Positions 49,940-59,986 of a stretch of DNA of 64,000 nucleotides are shown here, one piece after another. A program made the translations under genes and the position numbers. Under the pieces are notes generated by a model. That model did not search any database and was not told where the DNA came from. It was given only the letters and a program-made list of their open reading frames with translations. Position 1 is the first letter of the stretch, and every line of letters starts with the position of its first letter. Source of the DNA: Achromobacter anxifer (GTDB lineage: Bacteria > Pseudomonadota > Gammaproteobacteria > Burkholderiales > Burkholderiaceae_B); NCBI RefSeq assembly GCF_903652925.1, contig NZ_CAHLAR010000001.1, forward strand, positions 1,054,001 through 1,118,000, read 5' to 3'.

Positions 49940-51935
49940 TTTTCGCTAGCAACCTTGTGCGGGCGTCTTCGGCGCGCACGACCTCTTCGGCCGGCACGTA
50001 GTAGTCGCGCTTGTAGTTGAAGGTATGAACGATCGACACCAGGATCAGCGCCGCGAACGACAGCACGACCAGCGGCCACATGTGCCAGATCAGCGCAAAG
50101 CCCATCACCACGCTGATGCCCGCGAGCACGATGCCCGCCCAGGTGTTCTTGGGCATGTGGATGGGAATGAATCCCTGCTGCGGCCGCTCGTAGCCGTGCT
50201 GCTTCATCTGCCACCAGGCGTCCAGGTCATGCACGCGCGGCGTGAAGGCGAAGTTGTAGTTGGGCGGCGGCGACGAGGTCGACCATTCCAGCGTGCGTCC
50301 GTCCCAGGGATCGCCGGTGTCGTCGCGCAGCGACTCACGGCGGCGGTAGCTCACCACCAACTGGATCAGGAAGCAGGCGATGCCGCAGGCGATCAGCAGC
50401 GCGCCGAATGCCGCCACCTGGAACCAGATCTGCAGGGACATGTCCTCGAAGTGGTTCACGCGGCGCGTCACGCCCATCAGCCCCAGCACGTACAGCGGCA
50501 TGAAGGCGACGTAGAAGCCCACCAGCCAGAACCAGAACGAGCACTTGCCCCAGAACGGATCTAGCTTGTAGCCGAAGGCCTTGGGGAACCAGTAGGTGAT
50601 GCCTGCCATCAGCCCGAACAGCACGCCGCCGATGATCACGTTGTGAAAGTGCGCGATCAGGAACAGGCTGTTGTGCAGGGCGAAGTCGGCGGGCGGCACG
50701 GCCAGCAGCACGCCAGTCATGCCGCCGATCACGAAGGTCACCATGAAGCCCAGCGTCCACAGCATCGGAACTTCGAAGCGGATGCGGCCGCGGTACATGG
50801 TGAACAGCCAGTTGAAGATCTTGGCTCCGGTCGGGATCGAGATGATCATGGTCGTGATCCCGAAGAACGAGTTCACGCTGGCCCCTGACCCCATGGTGAA
50901 GAAGTGGTGCAGCCACACCAGGTACGACAGCACCGTGATAACGACCGTGGCGTACACCATGGACGCGTAGCCGAACAGGCGCTTGCGGCAGAAGGTGGAC
51001 ACGACTTCCGAGAAGATGCCGAAGGCCGGCAGGATAAGGATGTAGACCTCGGGGTGGCCCCAGATCCAGATCAGGTTCACGTACATCATGGCGTTGCCGC
51101 CGAAGTCCGCCGTGAAGAAGTTGGTGCCGACGTAGCGGTCCATGGACAGCAGGGCCAATACCGCGGTCAGCACCGGGAAGGCGGCCACGATCAGCACGTT
51201 GGTGCACAGCGCGGTCCAGGTGAAGATGGGCATGCGCATCATGCTCATGCCGGGGGCGCGCATCTTGACGATGGTGACCAGCAGGTTGACCCCGGACAGC
51301 AATGTGCCCACCCCCGCTATCTGCAGGGCCCATATGTAGTAATCGACGCCCACGTCCGGACTCTGCAGGATGCCCGATAAAGGCGGATACGCCAGCCAGC
51401 CGGTGCGCGCGAATTCGCCCACGAACAGCGACATCATGACCAGGATCACGCCGCCCGTGGTCATCCAGAAGCTGAAGTTGTTGAGGAAGGGAAAGGCCAC
51501 GTCGCGCGCGCCGATCTGCAAGGGCACGATGTAGTTCATCAGCCCGGTGACCAGCGGCATGGCCACGAAGAAGATCATGATCACGCCGTGGGCGGTGAAG
51601 ATCTGGTCGTAGTGGTGCGGTGGCAGGTAGCCCATCGAATCGCCGAATGCCACCGCCTGCTGCAGGCGCATCATGATGGCGTCGGCAAAGCCGCGCAGCA
51701 GCATCACGATGCCCAGGATGACGTACATGATGCCGATCTTCTTGTGGTCGATGCTGGTGAACCACTCGCGCCACAGATAGCCCCATTTGCCGTAATAGGT
51801 GATGGCGCCCAGCACCACGATCCCGCCTATGGCGACCGCGATGAAGGTGAACAGCAGGATCGGCTCGTGGAAGGGAATGGCTTCCCAGGTCAACTTACCG
51901 AAGATCAGCTTGGTGAGGTCTGGTTGGTCAGGCAT
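49932..51935 (-). CDS. cyoB: Cytochrome o ubiquinol oxidase subunit I
   Basis: A 667-residue heme-copper oxidase core. [15 protein letters not shown] contains the CuB His and the His-Tyr crosslink pair; HHFFTMG holds the two further CuB His; and the heme ligand His lies in [13 protein letters not shown] (two His). The early [10 protein letters not shown] supplies the low-spin heme ligand. About 15 helices. It reduces O2 to water with ubiquinol and pumps protons. 65 bp separate it from cyoA. Confidence 0.97.
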   Translation of the reverse strand: MPDQPDLTKLIFGKLTWEAIPFHEPILLFTFIAVAIGGIVVLGAITYYGKWGYLWREWFTSIDHKKIGIMYVILGIVMLLRGFADAIMMRLQQAVAFGDSMGYLPPHHYDQIFTAHGVIMIFFVAMPLVTGLMNYIVPLQIGARDVAFPFLNNFSFWMTTGGVILVMMSLFVGEFARTGWLAYPPLSGILQSPDVGVDYYIWALQIAGVGTLLSGVNLLVTIVKMRAPGMSMMRMPIFTWTALCTNVLIVAAFPVLTAVLALLSMDRYVGTNFFTADFGGNAMMYVNLIWIWGHPEVYILILPAFGIFSEVVSTFCRKRLFGYASMVYATVVITVLSYLVWLHHFFTMGSGASVNSFFGITTMIISIPTGAKIFNWLFTMYRGRIRFEVPMLWTLGFMVTFVIGGMTGVLLAVPPADFALHNSLFLIAHFHNVIIGGVLFGLMAGITYWFPKAFGYKLDPFWGKCSFWFWLVGFYVAFMPLYVLGLMGVTRRVNHFEDMSLQIWFQVAAFGALLIACGIACFLIQLVVSYRRRESLRDDTGDPWDGRTLEWSTSSPPPNYNFAFTPRVHDLDAWWQMKQHGYERPQQGFIPIHMPKNTWAGIVLAGISVVMGFALIWHMWPLVVLSFAALILVSIVHTFNYKRDYYVPAEEVVRAEDARTRLLAKNV

Positions 51936-52000
51936 CTCGATTCCAGCAAAAAGACCGCAATTTCACGAAGCCCTTGCATCATCCGGATCGCCGCGATCCG

Positions 52001-53044
52001 CTACAGGACCAATCCTTCGGTGGCCGTGCACATGGCGCCCACATACTTGCGCGGCGGCGTGCCGGTCAGGCCCAGGCGCTCGCGCGTGCCGGCGTCCAGG
52101 CTGGTGACGTTGAGCGCGCCCGGGATGCCCATGCCGCCCTGCGCGTCGATGGCCATCGCGTCGCGCATGCACATCCGGTTGGGTTCCACGCAGCGGTTGA
52201 CGATCGCTTCGAACAGGCCCGGTGCGCTGGATGCATAAAGCTGCACCGGATTGCGCTCGCTGGGCTGCTCCAGTTTGAGGTAGGTATCGCGGCTGAGCGC
52301 GGCGCCGGAGGCGCGCGCGCTTGCGACCCACTTGTCGAAGCCTGGTTCGTCCACACCGTGGAACTTGAAGCGCATGCCCGAGAAGCCAGAGCCGCTGTAG
52401 TTGGCGGAAATGCCTTCGTATTCGCCGGGGTGGTTGATCACGGCGTGCAGCGTGGTCTGCATGCCCGGCATGGCGTAGATCTGGCCTGCCAGCGCCGGCA
52501 CGAAGAAGGAATTCATCACCGTTGATGAGGTGATCTTGAACTGGATGGGGCGGTCGACGGGCGCCGCCATTTCATTGACCGATGCGATGCCTTGCTCGGG
52601 ATAGATGAACAGCCATTTCCAGTCCAGCGCCACCACTTCCACCACCAGCGGCTTGGTGCCGGCGGGCACTTCGCGGCCTTCGGACAGGCGCGCCAGCGGA
52701 CGGTAGGGATCGAGCTGGTGGGTGCTGACCCAGGTCAGCGCGCCCAGCGCGATGATGATCAGCAGCGGCGCGGCCCAGATCAGCAGCTCCAGCATGGTGG
52801 AGTGGTTCCAGTCGGGGTCGTAGTGCGCTTCCTTGTTGCTGGCCCGGTAGCGCCACGCGAACAGGAACGTCAGGAAGATTACCGGCACGATGATGAGCAG
52901 CATCAAGCCGGTGGAAATGATGATCAGGTTGCGCTGCTGCAAAGCGATGTCGCCCGATGGCGAGAGCAGGACCGCATTGCATCCGGCGAGCAATGGCAGA
53001 GCGGCAACCATGATCAATCCGCGGAACCTTGGGAAGGACGGCAT
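52001..53044 (-). CDS. cyoA: Cytochrome o ubiquinol oxidase subunit II
   Basis: A 347-residue lipoprotein. The lipobox LLAGC sits near residue 22, then come two membrane helices (residues 40-65 and 83-103) and the cupredoxin-fold domain WLFIYPEQGIASVNEMAAPV to VMNSFFVPALAGQIYAMPGM. As expected for quinol oxidases, the CuA Cys pair is absent. ATG at 53044 is preferred; 53050 in frame is an alternative. First gene of the cyoABCD-SURF1 operon. Confidence 0.95.
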   Translation of the reverse strand: MPSFPRFRGLIMVAALPLLAGCNAVLLSPSGDIALQQRNLIIISTGLMLLIIVPVIFLTFLFAWRYRASNKEAHYDPDWNHSTMLELLIWAAPLLIIIALGALTWVSTHQLDPYRPLARLSEGREVPAGTKPLVVEVVALDWKWLFIYPEQGIASVNEMAAPVDRPIQFKITSSTVMNSFFVPALAGQIYAMPGMQTTLHAVINHPGEYEGISANYSGSGFSGMRFKFHGVDEPGFDKWVASARASGAALSRDTYLKLEQPSERNPVQLYASSAPGLFEAIVNRCVEPNRMCMRDAMAIDAQGGMGIPGALNVTSLDAGTRERLGLTGTPPRKYVGAMCTATEGLVL

Positions 53045-53265
53045 GACCATACCCCGAAACGTAACCGTGGGAAGTAAACGCAACACTACGCTGGAAGCCG
53101 CGAAAAATCTAGGGTAAAAAGAACAAAAATGTGCAGGGCGACGCGCGCGGACCAGGGCTGCATCCCAATAACGGGGCGGCTCTGCGCGATACAGGCTCCG
53201 GGCGCGCTGGTGTGTTTCAGGATTGCAATCCACGTATTCCGAACCTCCTTACAGCGAGCATTCAC

Positions 53266-54588
53266 ATGGCGACCACCACGCAATATCCCGGTCATGCTCC
53301 TTCACTTCCCACGGCCGGCGGCGGCAGCCACGCCAAGGTGGCGCCCGGGGAGATCGCGGTGGGCGTGGTGGTGGGGCGCGCTTCCGAATACTTCGATTTC
53401 TTCGTCTTCGGCATCGCCTGCGTGCTGGTTTTTCCGCAGGTCTTCTTCCCGTTTGAACCCCGGCTCGAAGGCACTCTCTGGTCCTTCGTCATCTTCTCGT
53501 TTGCTTTCATCATGCGGCCCATCGGCACCGCGCTGTCGATGGCGGTGCAGCGGCGCTGGGGCCGCGCCACCAAGCTGACCATCGCCTTGTTCCTGCTGGG
53601 CACGGCCACGGTGGGCATGGCTTTCCTGCCTGGCTACAACGTCATCGGCGCGCATGCGATCACGCTGCTGGCGGTGTTCCGCTGCCTGCAGGGCCTGGCG
53701 CTGGGCGGCTCGTGGGACGGCCTGCCGTCGCTGCTGGCCCTGAATGCGCCGCCCAACCGCCGCGGCTGGTACGCGATGCTGGGGCAACTGGGAGCGCCGG
53801 TAGGCTTCATGGTGGCCAGCGCGCTGTTCCTGTTCCTGCACATCACCCTGACCGAGGCCGACTTCCTGGAATGGGGCTGGCGCTATCCCTTCTTCGTGGC
53901 GTTCGCGATCAACGTGGTGGCGCTGTTCGCGCGGCTGCGGCTGGTCGTCACCGAGGAATACACGCAGCTGCTGGAAGAGGGCGAGCTGGAGCCCATCAGC
54001 GTCGCGCAGATGGTGCGCGAACAGGGCTACAACCTGTTCATCGGCGCGTTCGCGGCGCTGGCCAGCTATGCCTTGTTCCATCTGGTCACGGTGTTCCCGT
54101 TGTCCTGGATCGCGGTGAGCGCCACGCAGCAGATCCAGGACGTGCTGGTGGTGCAGATCGTCGGCGCGGTGCTGGGCATCCTGGGCACCATCGCCTCCGG
54201 CTGGCTGGCCGACCGCATTGGCCGGCGCACCACGCTGGGCCTGCTGGCGGTGCTGATCGCCGTGTTCGCGCTGTTCACGCCGTGGCTGCTCGGCGGCGGC
54301 CCGAAGGCGCAGGATGCCTTCATCCTGGTGGGCTTCGTGCTGTTGGGACTGTCCTACGGCCAGGCCTCGGGCACCGTCACCGCCAATTTCACGCGGCGCT
54401 TCCGCTACACGGGTGCCGCGCTGACCTCTGATATGGCCTGGCTCATCGGCGCCGCGTTCGCGCCGCTGGTGGCCCTGGGCCTGTCCGCGCGCTTCGGGCT
54501 GGTGGCGGTCAGCATCTATCTGCTGTCCGGCGCCGCGTGCACCTTGCTGGCGCTGCGCATCAACAAGGTCCTGGAAACGCGGGATTGA
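53266..54588 (+). CDS. MFS transporter, metabolite:H+ symporter (MHS) type
   Basis: A 440-residue 12-helix transporter. The MHS signature appears in EYFDFFVFGIACVLVFPQVF, and RPIGTALSMAV. The loop motif GWLADRIGRRTTLGLLAVL is in the second half, as in the MFS antiporter loop. The ATG at 53266 is right before a short Thr/Gly/Pro-rich tail. Likely imports a carboxylate. It diverges from cyoA; the 221-bp gap contains an AT-rich patch near 53100-53130 but no clear boxes. Confidence 0.92.
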   Translation: MATTTQYPGHAPSLPTAGGGSHAKVAPGEIAVGVVVGRASEYFDFFVFGIACVLVFPQVFFPFEPRLEGTLWSFVIFSFAFIMRPIGTALSMAVQRRWGRATKLTIALFLLGTATVGMAFLPGYNVIGAHAITLLAVFRCLQGLALGGSWDGLPSLLALNAPPNRRGWYAMLGQLGAPVGFMVASALFLFLHITLTEADFLEWGWRYPFFVAFAINVVALFARLRLVVTEEYTQLLEEGELEPISVAQMVREQGYNLFIGAFAALASYALFHLVTVFPLSWIAVSATQQIQDVLVVQIVGAVLGILGTIASGWLADRIGRRTTLGLLAVLIAVFALFTPWLLGGGPKAQDAFILVGFVLLGLSYGQASGTVTANFTRRFRYTGAALTSDMAWLIGAAFAPLVALGLSARFGLVAVSIYLLSGAACTLLALRINKVLETRD

Positions 54589-54598
54589 ACCGACAAGG

Positions 54599-54632
54599 AA
54601 AAGCGCCCGTGGAGTTCCCGCGGGCGCTTTTT
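54599..54632 (+). terminator. Rho-independent terminator after the MFS gene
   Basis: AAAGCGCCCG (about 54600-54609) pairs with CGGGCGCTTT (54621-54630), then T to 54632. On the minus strand the mirror T-run is also present (A at 54599-54602), so it can serve the convergent binding-protein gene too. Confidence 0.88.
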
Positions 54633-54650
54633 CATTGCGTGATTGCCTGT

Positions 54651-55667
54651 CTACCGCACGGGCCACCCATACATCAGGCCGCCGTCGCGCCATTGCGCAT
54701 TCAGCGCGCGCGGCAGCTTCATCGGGCTGCTCATCCCCAGGTTGCGCTCATAGCTTTCGCCATAATTGCCGACCTGCTTGACGATGTTGTAGGCCCATTT
54801 GTCGTCCACGCCCATGTTGCGCCCCATGCCGGGCGTGACGCCGAGGATGCGCTGCACGTTGGGGCTGTTGGCCTTCAGCTGCGCATCCACGTTCGATGAG
54901 GTGATGCCGAATTCCTCGGCCTCCAGCATCGCGTTGAGCGACCAGCGCACGATGTTGACCCAGTTATCGTCACCCTGGCGCACCATGGGGCCGAGCGGGC
55001 TCTTGGAAATGTTCTCGTCCAGGATCACGTAGCTGTCGGGGTTCTCCAGCGTCATGCGCGAGGCGGCAAGTTGCGACTTGTCGGATGTGAAGGCGTCGCA
55101 ACGCCCCGCCGAGAACGCGCGGAGGATCTCGTCGTACTTCTCGATGACCACCGGCTTGAAGCGCAGCGATTGCGAACGGAACCAGTCGGCCAGGTCGAGT
55201 TCGGTCACCGTGCCGGGTTGCACGCAGATGGTCGCGCCGTCCAGCTCGCGCAGCTTCTTGACTCCCAGCTTGTTCGACACCATCACGCCCTGGCTGTCGT
55301 AGTAGTTGACGGCCACGCTCAGCAGGCCCAGCGTGGTGTCGCGCGCCATCGTGGGCGTGACGTTGCGTGTCAGCACGTCGACCTCGCCGGATTGCAGCGC
55401 CGTGAAGCGCGCCTGGGTCGTGAGCGGGGTCAGGCGGTACTTGGTGGCGTCGTTGAATACCGTGGCCGCGATGGCGCGGCACATGTCCACGTCCAGTCCA
55501 TGCCAGGCGCCCTTGCTGTCGGGGGCCGAGAAGCCCTGGATGCCGGTGGACACGCCGCATTGCAGGTAGCCGCGTTTGCGGACGGTGTCCAGCGTGGGGC
55601 CGGCGAGCGCCTGGCTGGATACGGCGGCCAGCGCCAGGGCGCAGATGGCGTATGTGCGTCGGTGCAT
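54651..55667 (-). CDS. General amino acid ABC transporter substrate-binding protein (AapJ-like)
   Basis: A 338-residue family 3 binding protein of the long AapJ/BztA type. The signal peptide AICALALAAVSSQALA ends near residue 22, and the mature start is GPTLDTVRKRGYLQCGVSTG. GLDVDMCRAIAATVFNDATK and CVQPGTVTELDLADWFRSQ fit the L-amino-acid branch. No permease or ATPase gene follows, so it is orphan here. The next gene upstream on the strand is a class III aminotransferase 54 bp away. Confidence 0.92.
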   Translation of the reverse strand: MHRRTYAICALALAAVSSQALAGPTLDTVRKRGYLQCGVSTGIQGFSAPDSKGAWHGLDVDMCRAIAATVFNDATKYRLTPLTTQARFTALQSGEVDVLTRNVTPTMARDTTLGLLSVAVNYYDSQGVMVSNKLGVKKLRELDGATICVQPGTVTELDLADWFRSQSLRFKPVVIEKYDEILRAFSAGRCDAFTSDKSQLAASRMTLENPDSYVILDENISKSPLGPMVRQGDDNWVNIVRWSLNAMLEAEEFGITSSNVDAQLKANSPNVQRILGVTPGMGRNMGVDDKWAYNIVKQVGNYGESYERNLGMSSPMKLPRALNAQWRDGGLMYGWPVR

Positions 55668-55721
55668 GTCGTTCTCCTGCCGGGCGGGCCGGCGCCGGAT
55701 GGGTTGCTGTAGGGGCAGGCG

Positions 55722-57050
55722 TCAGGCGGCGCGCGCGGCGGGCCGGGCGATCTTGTCCAGGCTTTCGGTCAGGGCCTGGTCCAGGATCGCGATGGCGCGG
55801 TCGATTTCCGTGTTGCTCACCGTCAGCGGCGGCGCGATCCGCCAGACCGAGCCGCGTTCGGGGCGGCGCCGGATGTTCATGGACAGGCCCAGTTCGAAGC
55901 AGCGTTGCGTGGTCAGGGCGCCGAGCTGGTGGAAGGGCTCGCGCGTGTCGCGGTCGCGCACCAGTTCCACGCCCAGCAGCAGGCCCAGGCCGCGCACGTC
56001 GCCGATGGCTTCATGGCGTTGCTGCAGTTCCAGCAGGCTGCGGCGCAGGTAGTCGCCCTGGGTGCGGGCGCGTTCGATCAGGCCCTCGCGCTGGATGGTA
56101 TCCAGCACGGCCAGGCCCACGGTGGCCGGCAGCGGGTCCGATACGTGGCTGGTGTAGAAGGTGAAGCCCTTTTCATGCACGTCTTGCTCGATGGCGGGAG
56201 TGGTGATCGCGGCGGCCAGCGGCAGGCCGCCGCCCAGCGTCTTGGAAACGCTCATGATGTCGGGCGTGACCCCGAAGTACTCCGCGCCGCTGCGGTGGCC
56301 GATGCGGCCGAAGGCGGTTTGCGCTTCGTCGAAGATCAGCAGCATGCCGCGGGCGTCGGCCGCCTGCCGCAGCGCCTGCATGTAGGACTTGGGCGGCACC
56401 AGCACGCCGCCCGCGCTGATGACGGGTTCGACGATGATGGCCGCCGGCCTGCCGGCCGATGCCATGTCGAACATCTTCAGGCCGATCTCCAGGCAGGCCA
56501 GCGCGGATTGCTCGGCGTCCATGCCGGCGATGTAGGGGCGGTAGGCGTTGGGCTCCGGCATGACGAACACGCCGGCCGGCGGCACGCCATAGCCCTTGCG
56601 GTCGCTGGCATAGGACACCGAGCCCGCGCCGCTGGTCACGCCATGCCAGGATCCGCCGATGGCCAGGATCTCGAAGCCGCTCTTGTGCATCTTGGCCATG
56701 CGCAGGGCGATTTCATTGCTTTCCGAGCCGGTGTTGACGAAGATCGATTTCGTCAGCCCGGCGGGCATCCAGTCGCGCGCCACCTTGGCCGCCAGTTCGG
56801 CCACCGCCTCCGGGATCATGCCGCTGAAGAAGTGGAAGGCGGTTTCGCCCGCCTTGTGCACCGCCTCGACGATGGCGGGATGGTTGTGGCCGATGGTGGC
56901 GCACATCTGGCCCGAGGTGAAGTCCAGGATTTCGCGGCCGGTGTCGTCGCGCACGACGGCGCCCTTGGCGGACGTGAACAGGTTGGGGAAGGTATCGCCG
57001 CCATAGCGCACGAGATATTCGCGGGCGGCGGCGCGCAGGGTTTCATCCAT
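55722..57050 (-). CDS. Class III aminotransferase, 2,2-dialkylglycine decarboxylase-like
   Basis: A 442-residue PLP enzyme. The cofactor Lys is 270 in MSVSKTLGGGLPLAA; Asp241 (IFDEAQTAFGR) contacts the pyridine N. VNTGSESNEIALRMAK and GSWHGVTSGAGSVSY (phosphate and ring binding) are intact. The SKTLGxGLPLAA pattern and length match dialkylglycine decarboxylase more than ornithine or 4-aminobutyrate aminotransferase. It is divergent from a LysR gene starting at 57200 and near a binding-protein gene, suggesting amino-acid catabolism under that LysR. Confidence 0.9.
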   Translation of the reverse strand: MDETLRAAAREYLVRYGGDTFPNLFTSAKGAVVRDDTGREILDFTSGQMCATIGHNHPAIVEAVHKAGETAFHFFSGMIPEAVAELAAKVARDWMPAGLTKSIFVNTGSESNEIALRMAKMHKSGFEILAIGGSWHGVTSGAGSVSYASDRKGYGVPPAGVFVMPEPNAYRPYIAGMDAEQSALACLEIGLKMFDMASAGRPAAIIVEPVISAGGVLVPPKSYMQALRQAADARGMLLIFDEAQTAFGRIGHRSGAEYFGVTPDIMSVSKTLGGGLPLAAAITTPAIEQDVHEKGFTFYTSHVSDPLPATVGLAVLDTIQREGLIERARTQGDYLRRSLLELQQRHEAIGDVRGLGLLLGVELVRDRDTREPFHQLGALTTQRCFELGLSMNIRRRPERGSVWRIAPPLTVSNTEIDRAIAILDQALTESLDKIARPAARAA

Positions 57051-57199
57051 ATTTACACTCCGGGGCGTGTGGGCTCCAATGCGGAACCGATGGGCGCAGT
57101 GTCCGGCAGGGCGCGGACCTCGTCCAATGCGAACTAAGCATGCGGCGCGATGCGTCCCGCGCATGGCCGATGCGCGTCGCGCATGACGCAAGGAACCCT

Positions 57200-58099
57200 A
57201 TGGATACCCGCTGGCTGCAGGACTTCATCACGCTTTCGGAAGTGCGCAATTTCACGCGCGCAGCGGAAGCGCGCAATCTTTCGCAGGCCGCGTTCAGCCG
57301 CCGCATCCAGAGCCTGGAGAACTGGGCCGGCGCGCGCCTGATCGACCGCACGGCATTCCCCACCCAGCTCACCGAGGCGGGCGAACGTTTCCGCGGCGCG
57401 GCGATAGAACTGATCAACCAATTGGCCGAGGCGCGCGCCGGCATTGCCGGCGTGCCCGCGCAGAACCAGCTGCGGCTGGCGACTTCCTATGCATTGGCGA
57501 CCGCGCATCTGCCGAAGTGGTGGCGGACCTGGAGCGAAGGCAGGCTGCTGAGCTGCAGCCTGCAGACGGGCAATGTGCATGACACCGTGTCGGCTTTCAC
57601 ATCGGGCGCGGCGGATTTCCTGGTGTGCTTCCATCAGGTGGCCCAGCCCTTGCCGCTGGATCCCGCGCGCTACGATTGCCTGACGCTGGGCCGAGAGCTG
57701 ATCCGGCCTTACGCCGCGCGCGCGCTGATCGAGCGCACCGGCCTGGATCTGCCCGGCACGGCGGCCAACCCGGTGCCTTTGCTGATGTATTCGGCCAATG
57801 TCTACTTTGCGCGCCTGATCGATGCGGCGATAGAAGGCGCGGCGATGCCGTTGCATGGCGTGCGGGTGTTCGAGGCCGAGATGTCCGACGTGCTGGGCGA
57901 CATGGCGGCGCAGGAGCTGGGCGTGGCCTGGCTGGCGGACAGCGCCTTGAAACGGCTGGCATCGGCGGATCTGGCGCCGCTGGCCAGCCGCCTGTGGGAC
58001 ATCGAGGTGTCCATCCTGGCGTTCAGGGACCGCGCCGACTCGCGTCCAGCGGTGGACGCGATGTGGCAGCGGATGCGTGCGACGGCTCAGCCGGCGTAG
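57200..58099 (+). CDS. LysR-family transcriptional regulator
   Basis: A 299-residue LysR protein. The HTH is TRAAEARNLSQAAFSRRIQS, with substrate domain from about residue 90. The ATG at 57200 is preceded by AAGGA at proper distance; the frame opens at 57140 but without homology. It is divergent from the aminotransferase (149-bp gap) and overlaps the HDAC-like gene end to end by 13 bp. The aminotransferase is the natural target. Confidence 0.92.
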   Translation: MDTRWLQDFITLSEVRNFTRAAEARNLSQAAFSRRIQSLENWAGARLIDRTAFPTQLTEAGERFRGAAIELINQLAEARAGIAGVPAQNQLRLATSYALATAHLPKWWRTWSEGRLLSCSLQTGNVHDTVSAFTSGAADFLVCFHQVAQPLPLDPARYDCLTLGRELIRPYAARALIERTGLDLPGTAANPVPLLMYSANVYFARLIDAAIEGAAMPLHGVRVFEAEMSDVLGDMAAQELGVAWLADSALKRLASADLAPLASRLWDIEVSILAFRDRADSRPAVDAMWQRMRATAQPA

Positions 58100-59130
58100 C
58101 CTTCCAGCACGTTGGCAACGTTGATGCCCACGTCCGCGACGGCGTAGCCGCCTTCCATGGTGAAGACCGCGGGCAGGCCCAGGCCGGCCAGCAGGCGGCC
58201 CACTTGCAGGTAGTCGGCGCTCTTGAGCTGGAACTTGGAAATGGGATCGCCTTCGTAGGTATCCACGCCCAGCGCGATCACGACCGCGTCCGCCTTGAAG
58301 GCGCGCACGGCGGCAAGGCCTTGTTCCAGCGCCTGCGTCCAGGCGGCGAAGCCGGTACCCGCGGGCAGAGGCAGGTTGAGGTTGGCGCCCAGGCCGGCGC
58401 CCGCGCCGGTTTCGTCGGCGTAGCCCAGGTAGAAGGGGTATTCGGTGGTCGGGTCGCCGTGGACCGACACCGTCAGCACGTCGGCGCGCTCATAGAAGAT
58501 GCTCTGCGTGCCGTTGCCGTGGTGGTAGTCCACGTCGACGATGGCGACTCGTTCGGCGCCAGCTTCGCGCAGCGCCTGCGCGGCCAGGGCCGCGTTGTTC
58601 AGGAAGCAGTAGCCGCCGAAGAAATCGTGACCCGCATGGTGGCCCGGCGGGCGCGTGAGCGCCATTGCGGCGCGGGGGCCGCCCGTGGCGGACACGGCGC
58701 GCGCGGCGTCGATGGCGCAGGCGGCGCCGGCGGTGGCGGCCTCCCAGGTGCCGGCGGTCAGGGGGCAGCCGCTGTCGAACGAGAACAGGCCGACCCGCGC
58801 CGCGAAATTGGTGGGCGAGATGTCGTGGCGAAAGCCGCGCACCGGCCAGACCGAAGGCAGGATGTCCAGGCTGGCGTTGGCCGGGTCCAGCGCGACCCAG
58901 TCGCGCCAGGCGCTGGCCAGGAAGTCCACGTAGCGCGGAGCGTGCACGCGCTTGACCAGGTCCAGATCGACCGCGGACGGCGTGCGCAATTCTCCGATGC
59001 CGCGCTGGCGCAGCGCGTCCAGCACGAACTCCAGGCGCGCCGGGGTTTCGTGGCAGGGCACCAGCTTGCCGCGGAACATTTCCTGCCGGCCAGCATGTTT
59101 CTCATGGACAGGGTTGTGGAAAATCAGCAC
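58087..59130 (-). CDS. HDAC-like acetylpolyamine amidohydrolase
   Basis: A 347-residue zinc amidohydrolase of the class II histone deacetylase/APAH group. The charge-relay His pair is His164-His165 (PPGHHAGHD), the zinc ligands are Asp201 and His203 (VDYHHGNGTQ) and Asp290 (LGVDTYEGD). A GTG start at 59130 (CTGATTTTCC follows) gives the family N-terminus; AAGGA lies about 10 nt upstream. Longer frames start from TTG. Probable substrate: acetylated polyamine or other acyl-amine. Confidence 0.9.
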   Translation of the reverse strand: MLIFHNPVHEKHAGRQEMFRGKLVPCHETPARLEFVLDALRQRGIGELRTPSAVDLDLVKRVHAPRYVDFLASAWRDWVALDPANASLDILPSVWPVRGFRHDISPTNFAARVGLFSFDSGCPLTAGTWEAATAGAACAIDAARAVSATGGPRAAMALTRPPGHHAGHDFFGGYCFLNNAALAAQALREAGAERVAIVDVDYHHGNGTQSIFYERADVLTVSVHGDPTTEYPFYLGYADETGAGAGLGANLNLPLPAGTGFAAWTQALEQGLAAVRAFKADAVVIALGVDTYEGDPISKFQLKSADYLQVGRLLAGLGLPAVFTMEGGYAVADVGINVANVLEGYAG

Positions 59131-59195
59131 GGCGGGGGTGTCCTTGGACGTAGAGCCTGGGAGGCGGAAGCGCAACTATAGCGGCGGCGGGGCGC

Positions 59196-59777
59196 TCAAC
59201 GCGCGGGCCGGGCTCCGCATTTTCCATTCTTTGCGCCCGGATGCGGCATCCGCTTCTCGGCCTCGCCCCGGCGCATCCTCCAGGACACGGCTTGCGCCGT
59301 GCCGTCAGGGCACACCAGGTAGTCTTCGAAGCCATAGGTGTCGGCGCTGTAGCGGCAGGCCACGGCGAAGGCGGGCCTGGCGGCGTCGAAGACCGGATTG
59401 ACGAAGCCGTGGCAGGGGCTGGCCGCCGGGTCCGGGTGCGTCACCTCGTGGTAGCGGCCGTCCTGCGGGCGATACAGGAAGATGCGCGAAATGGCCTGGC
59501 CGCTGCCGCCGCTCTGGCCGATGACGAAGTCGCGGTAGCCGTCATGGTCGACGTCCACGTCCTGGAACTGGTCGACTTCCTCGTCGCCGCCGATGCTGGC
59601 GATTTCCTGCTCGGGGCCGTCGCCCACGCGCGAGCTCAGGCGCTGCTCGGGCATGTCGGAGACCGTCACCACCGCGGACAGGCCGGGCCGGACGGAATAC
59701 GAATACTCGCGCGCCACCGCGTTGTGGCACAGCGCTGATAACGCCGCCAGTGCAGCCAGGGACAGGAATCCTCTCAT
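59196..59777 (-). CDS. Exported protein with Asp-rich calcium-type loop
   Basis: A 193-residue secreted protein. The signal peptide SLAALAALSALCHNAVA is followed by EYSYSVRPG. The stretch DVDVDHDGYRDFVIGQSGG fits the Asp-rich calcium loop of VCBS/FG-GAP-like repeats. Two Cys (SPCHGF and AVACRY) may pair. GGAGG lies 8 nt before the ATG at 59777. Function unknown; similar exported proteins (XAC2610-related) appear in Proteobacteria. Confidence 0.75.
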   Translation of the reverse strand: MRGFLSLAALAALSALCHNAVAREYSYSVRPGLSAVVTVSDMPEQRLSSRVGDGPEQEIASIGGDEEVDQFQDVDVDHDGYRDFVIGQSGGSGQAISRIFLYRPQDGRYHEVTHPDPAASPCHGFVNPVFDAARPAFAVACRYSADTYGFEDYLVCPDGTAQAVSWRMRRGEAEKRMPHPGAKNGKCGARPAR

Positions 59778-59986
59778 GCCGGCATCCTCCGCGCCGTTGA
59801 TTCGGTGAGGCATTATGCCTTGGGCCTTGGATCCTGGACCCTGTGCAGGGCATCATTCGGTCGCCGCGGCTGCCGCCCGCTTGCGGGGAAACGAGCACTT
59901 GCCGCGCGGCGGGCGGCGCGGGATCCTGGGTAGAATTCCCAGATACCCCAGATACGCAAGATCGCCCGCGACGCGCTACGCCCGCC

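Noticed and set aside
53131-53265. N-terminal extension of the MFS transporter
   Set aside because: It crosses the divergent promoter region and adds no membrane or conserved sequence.
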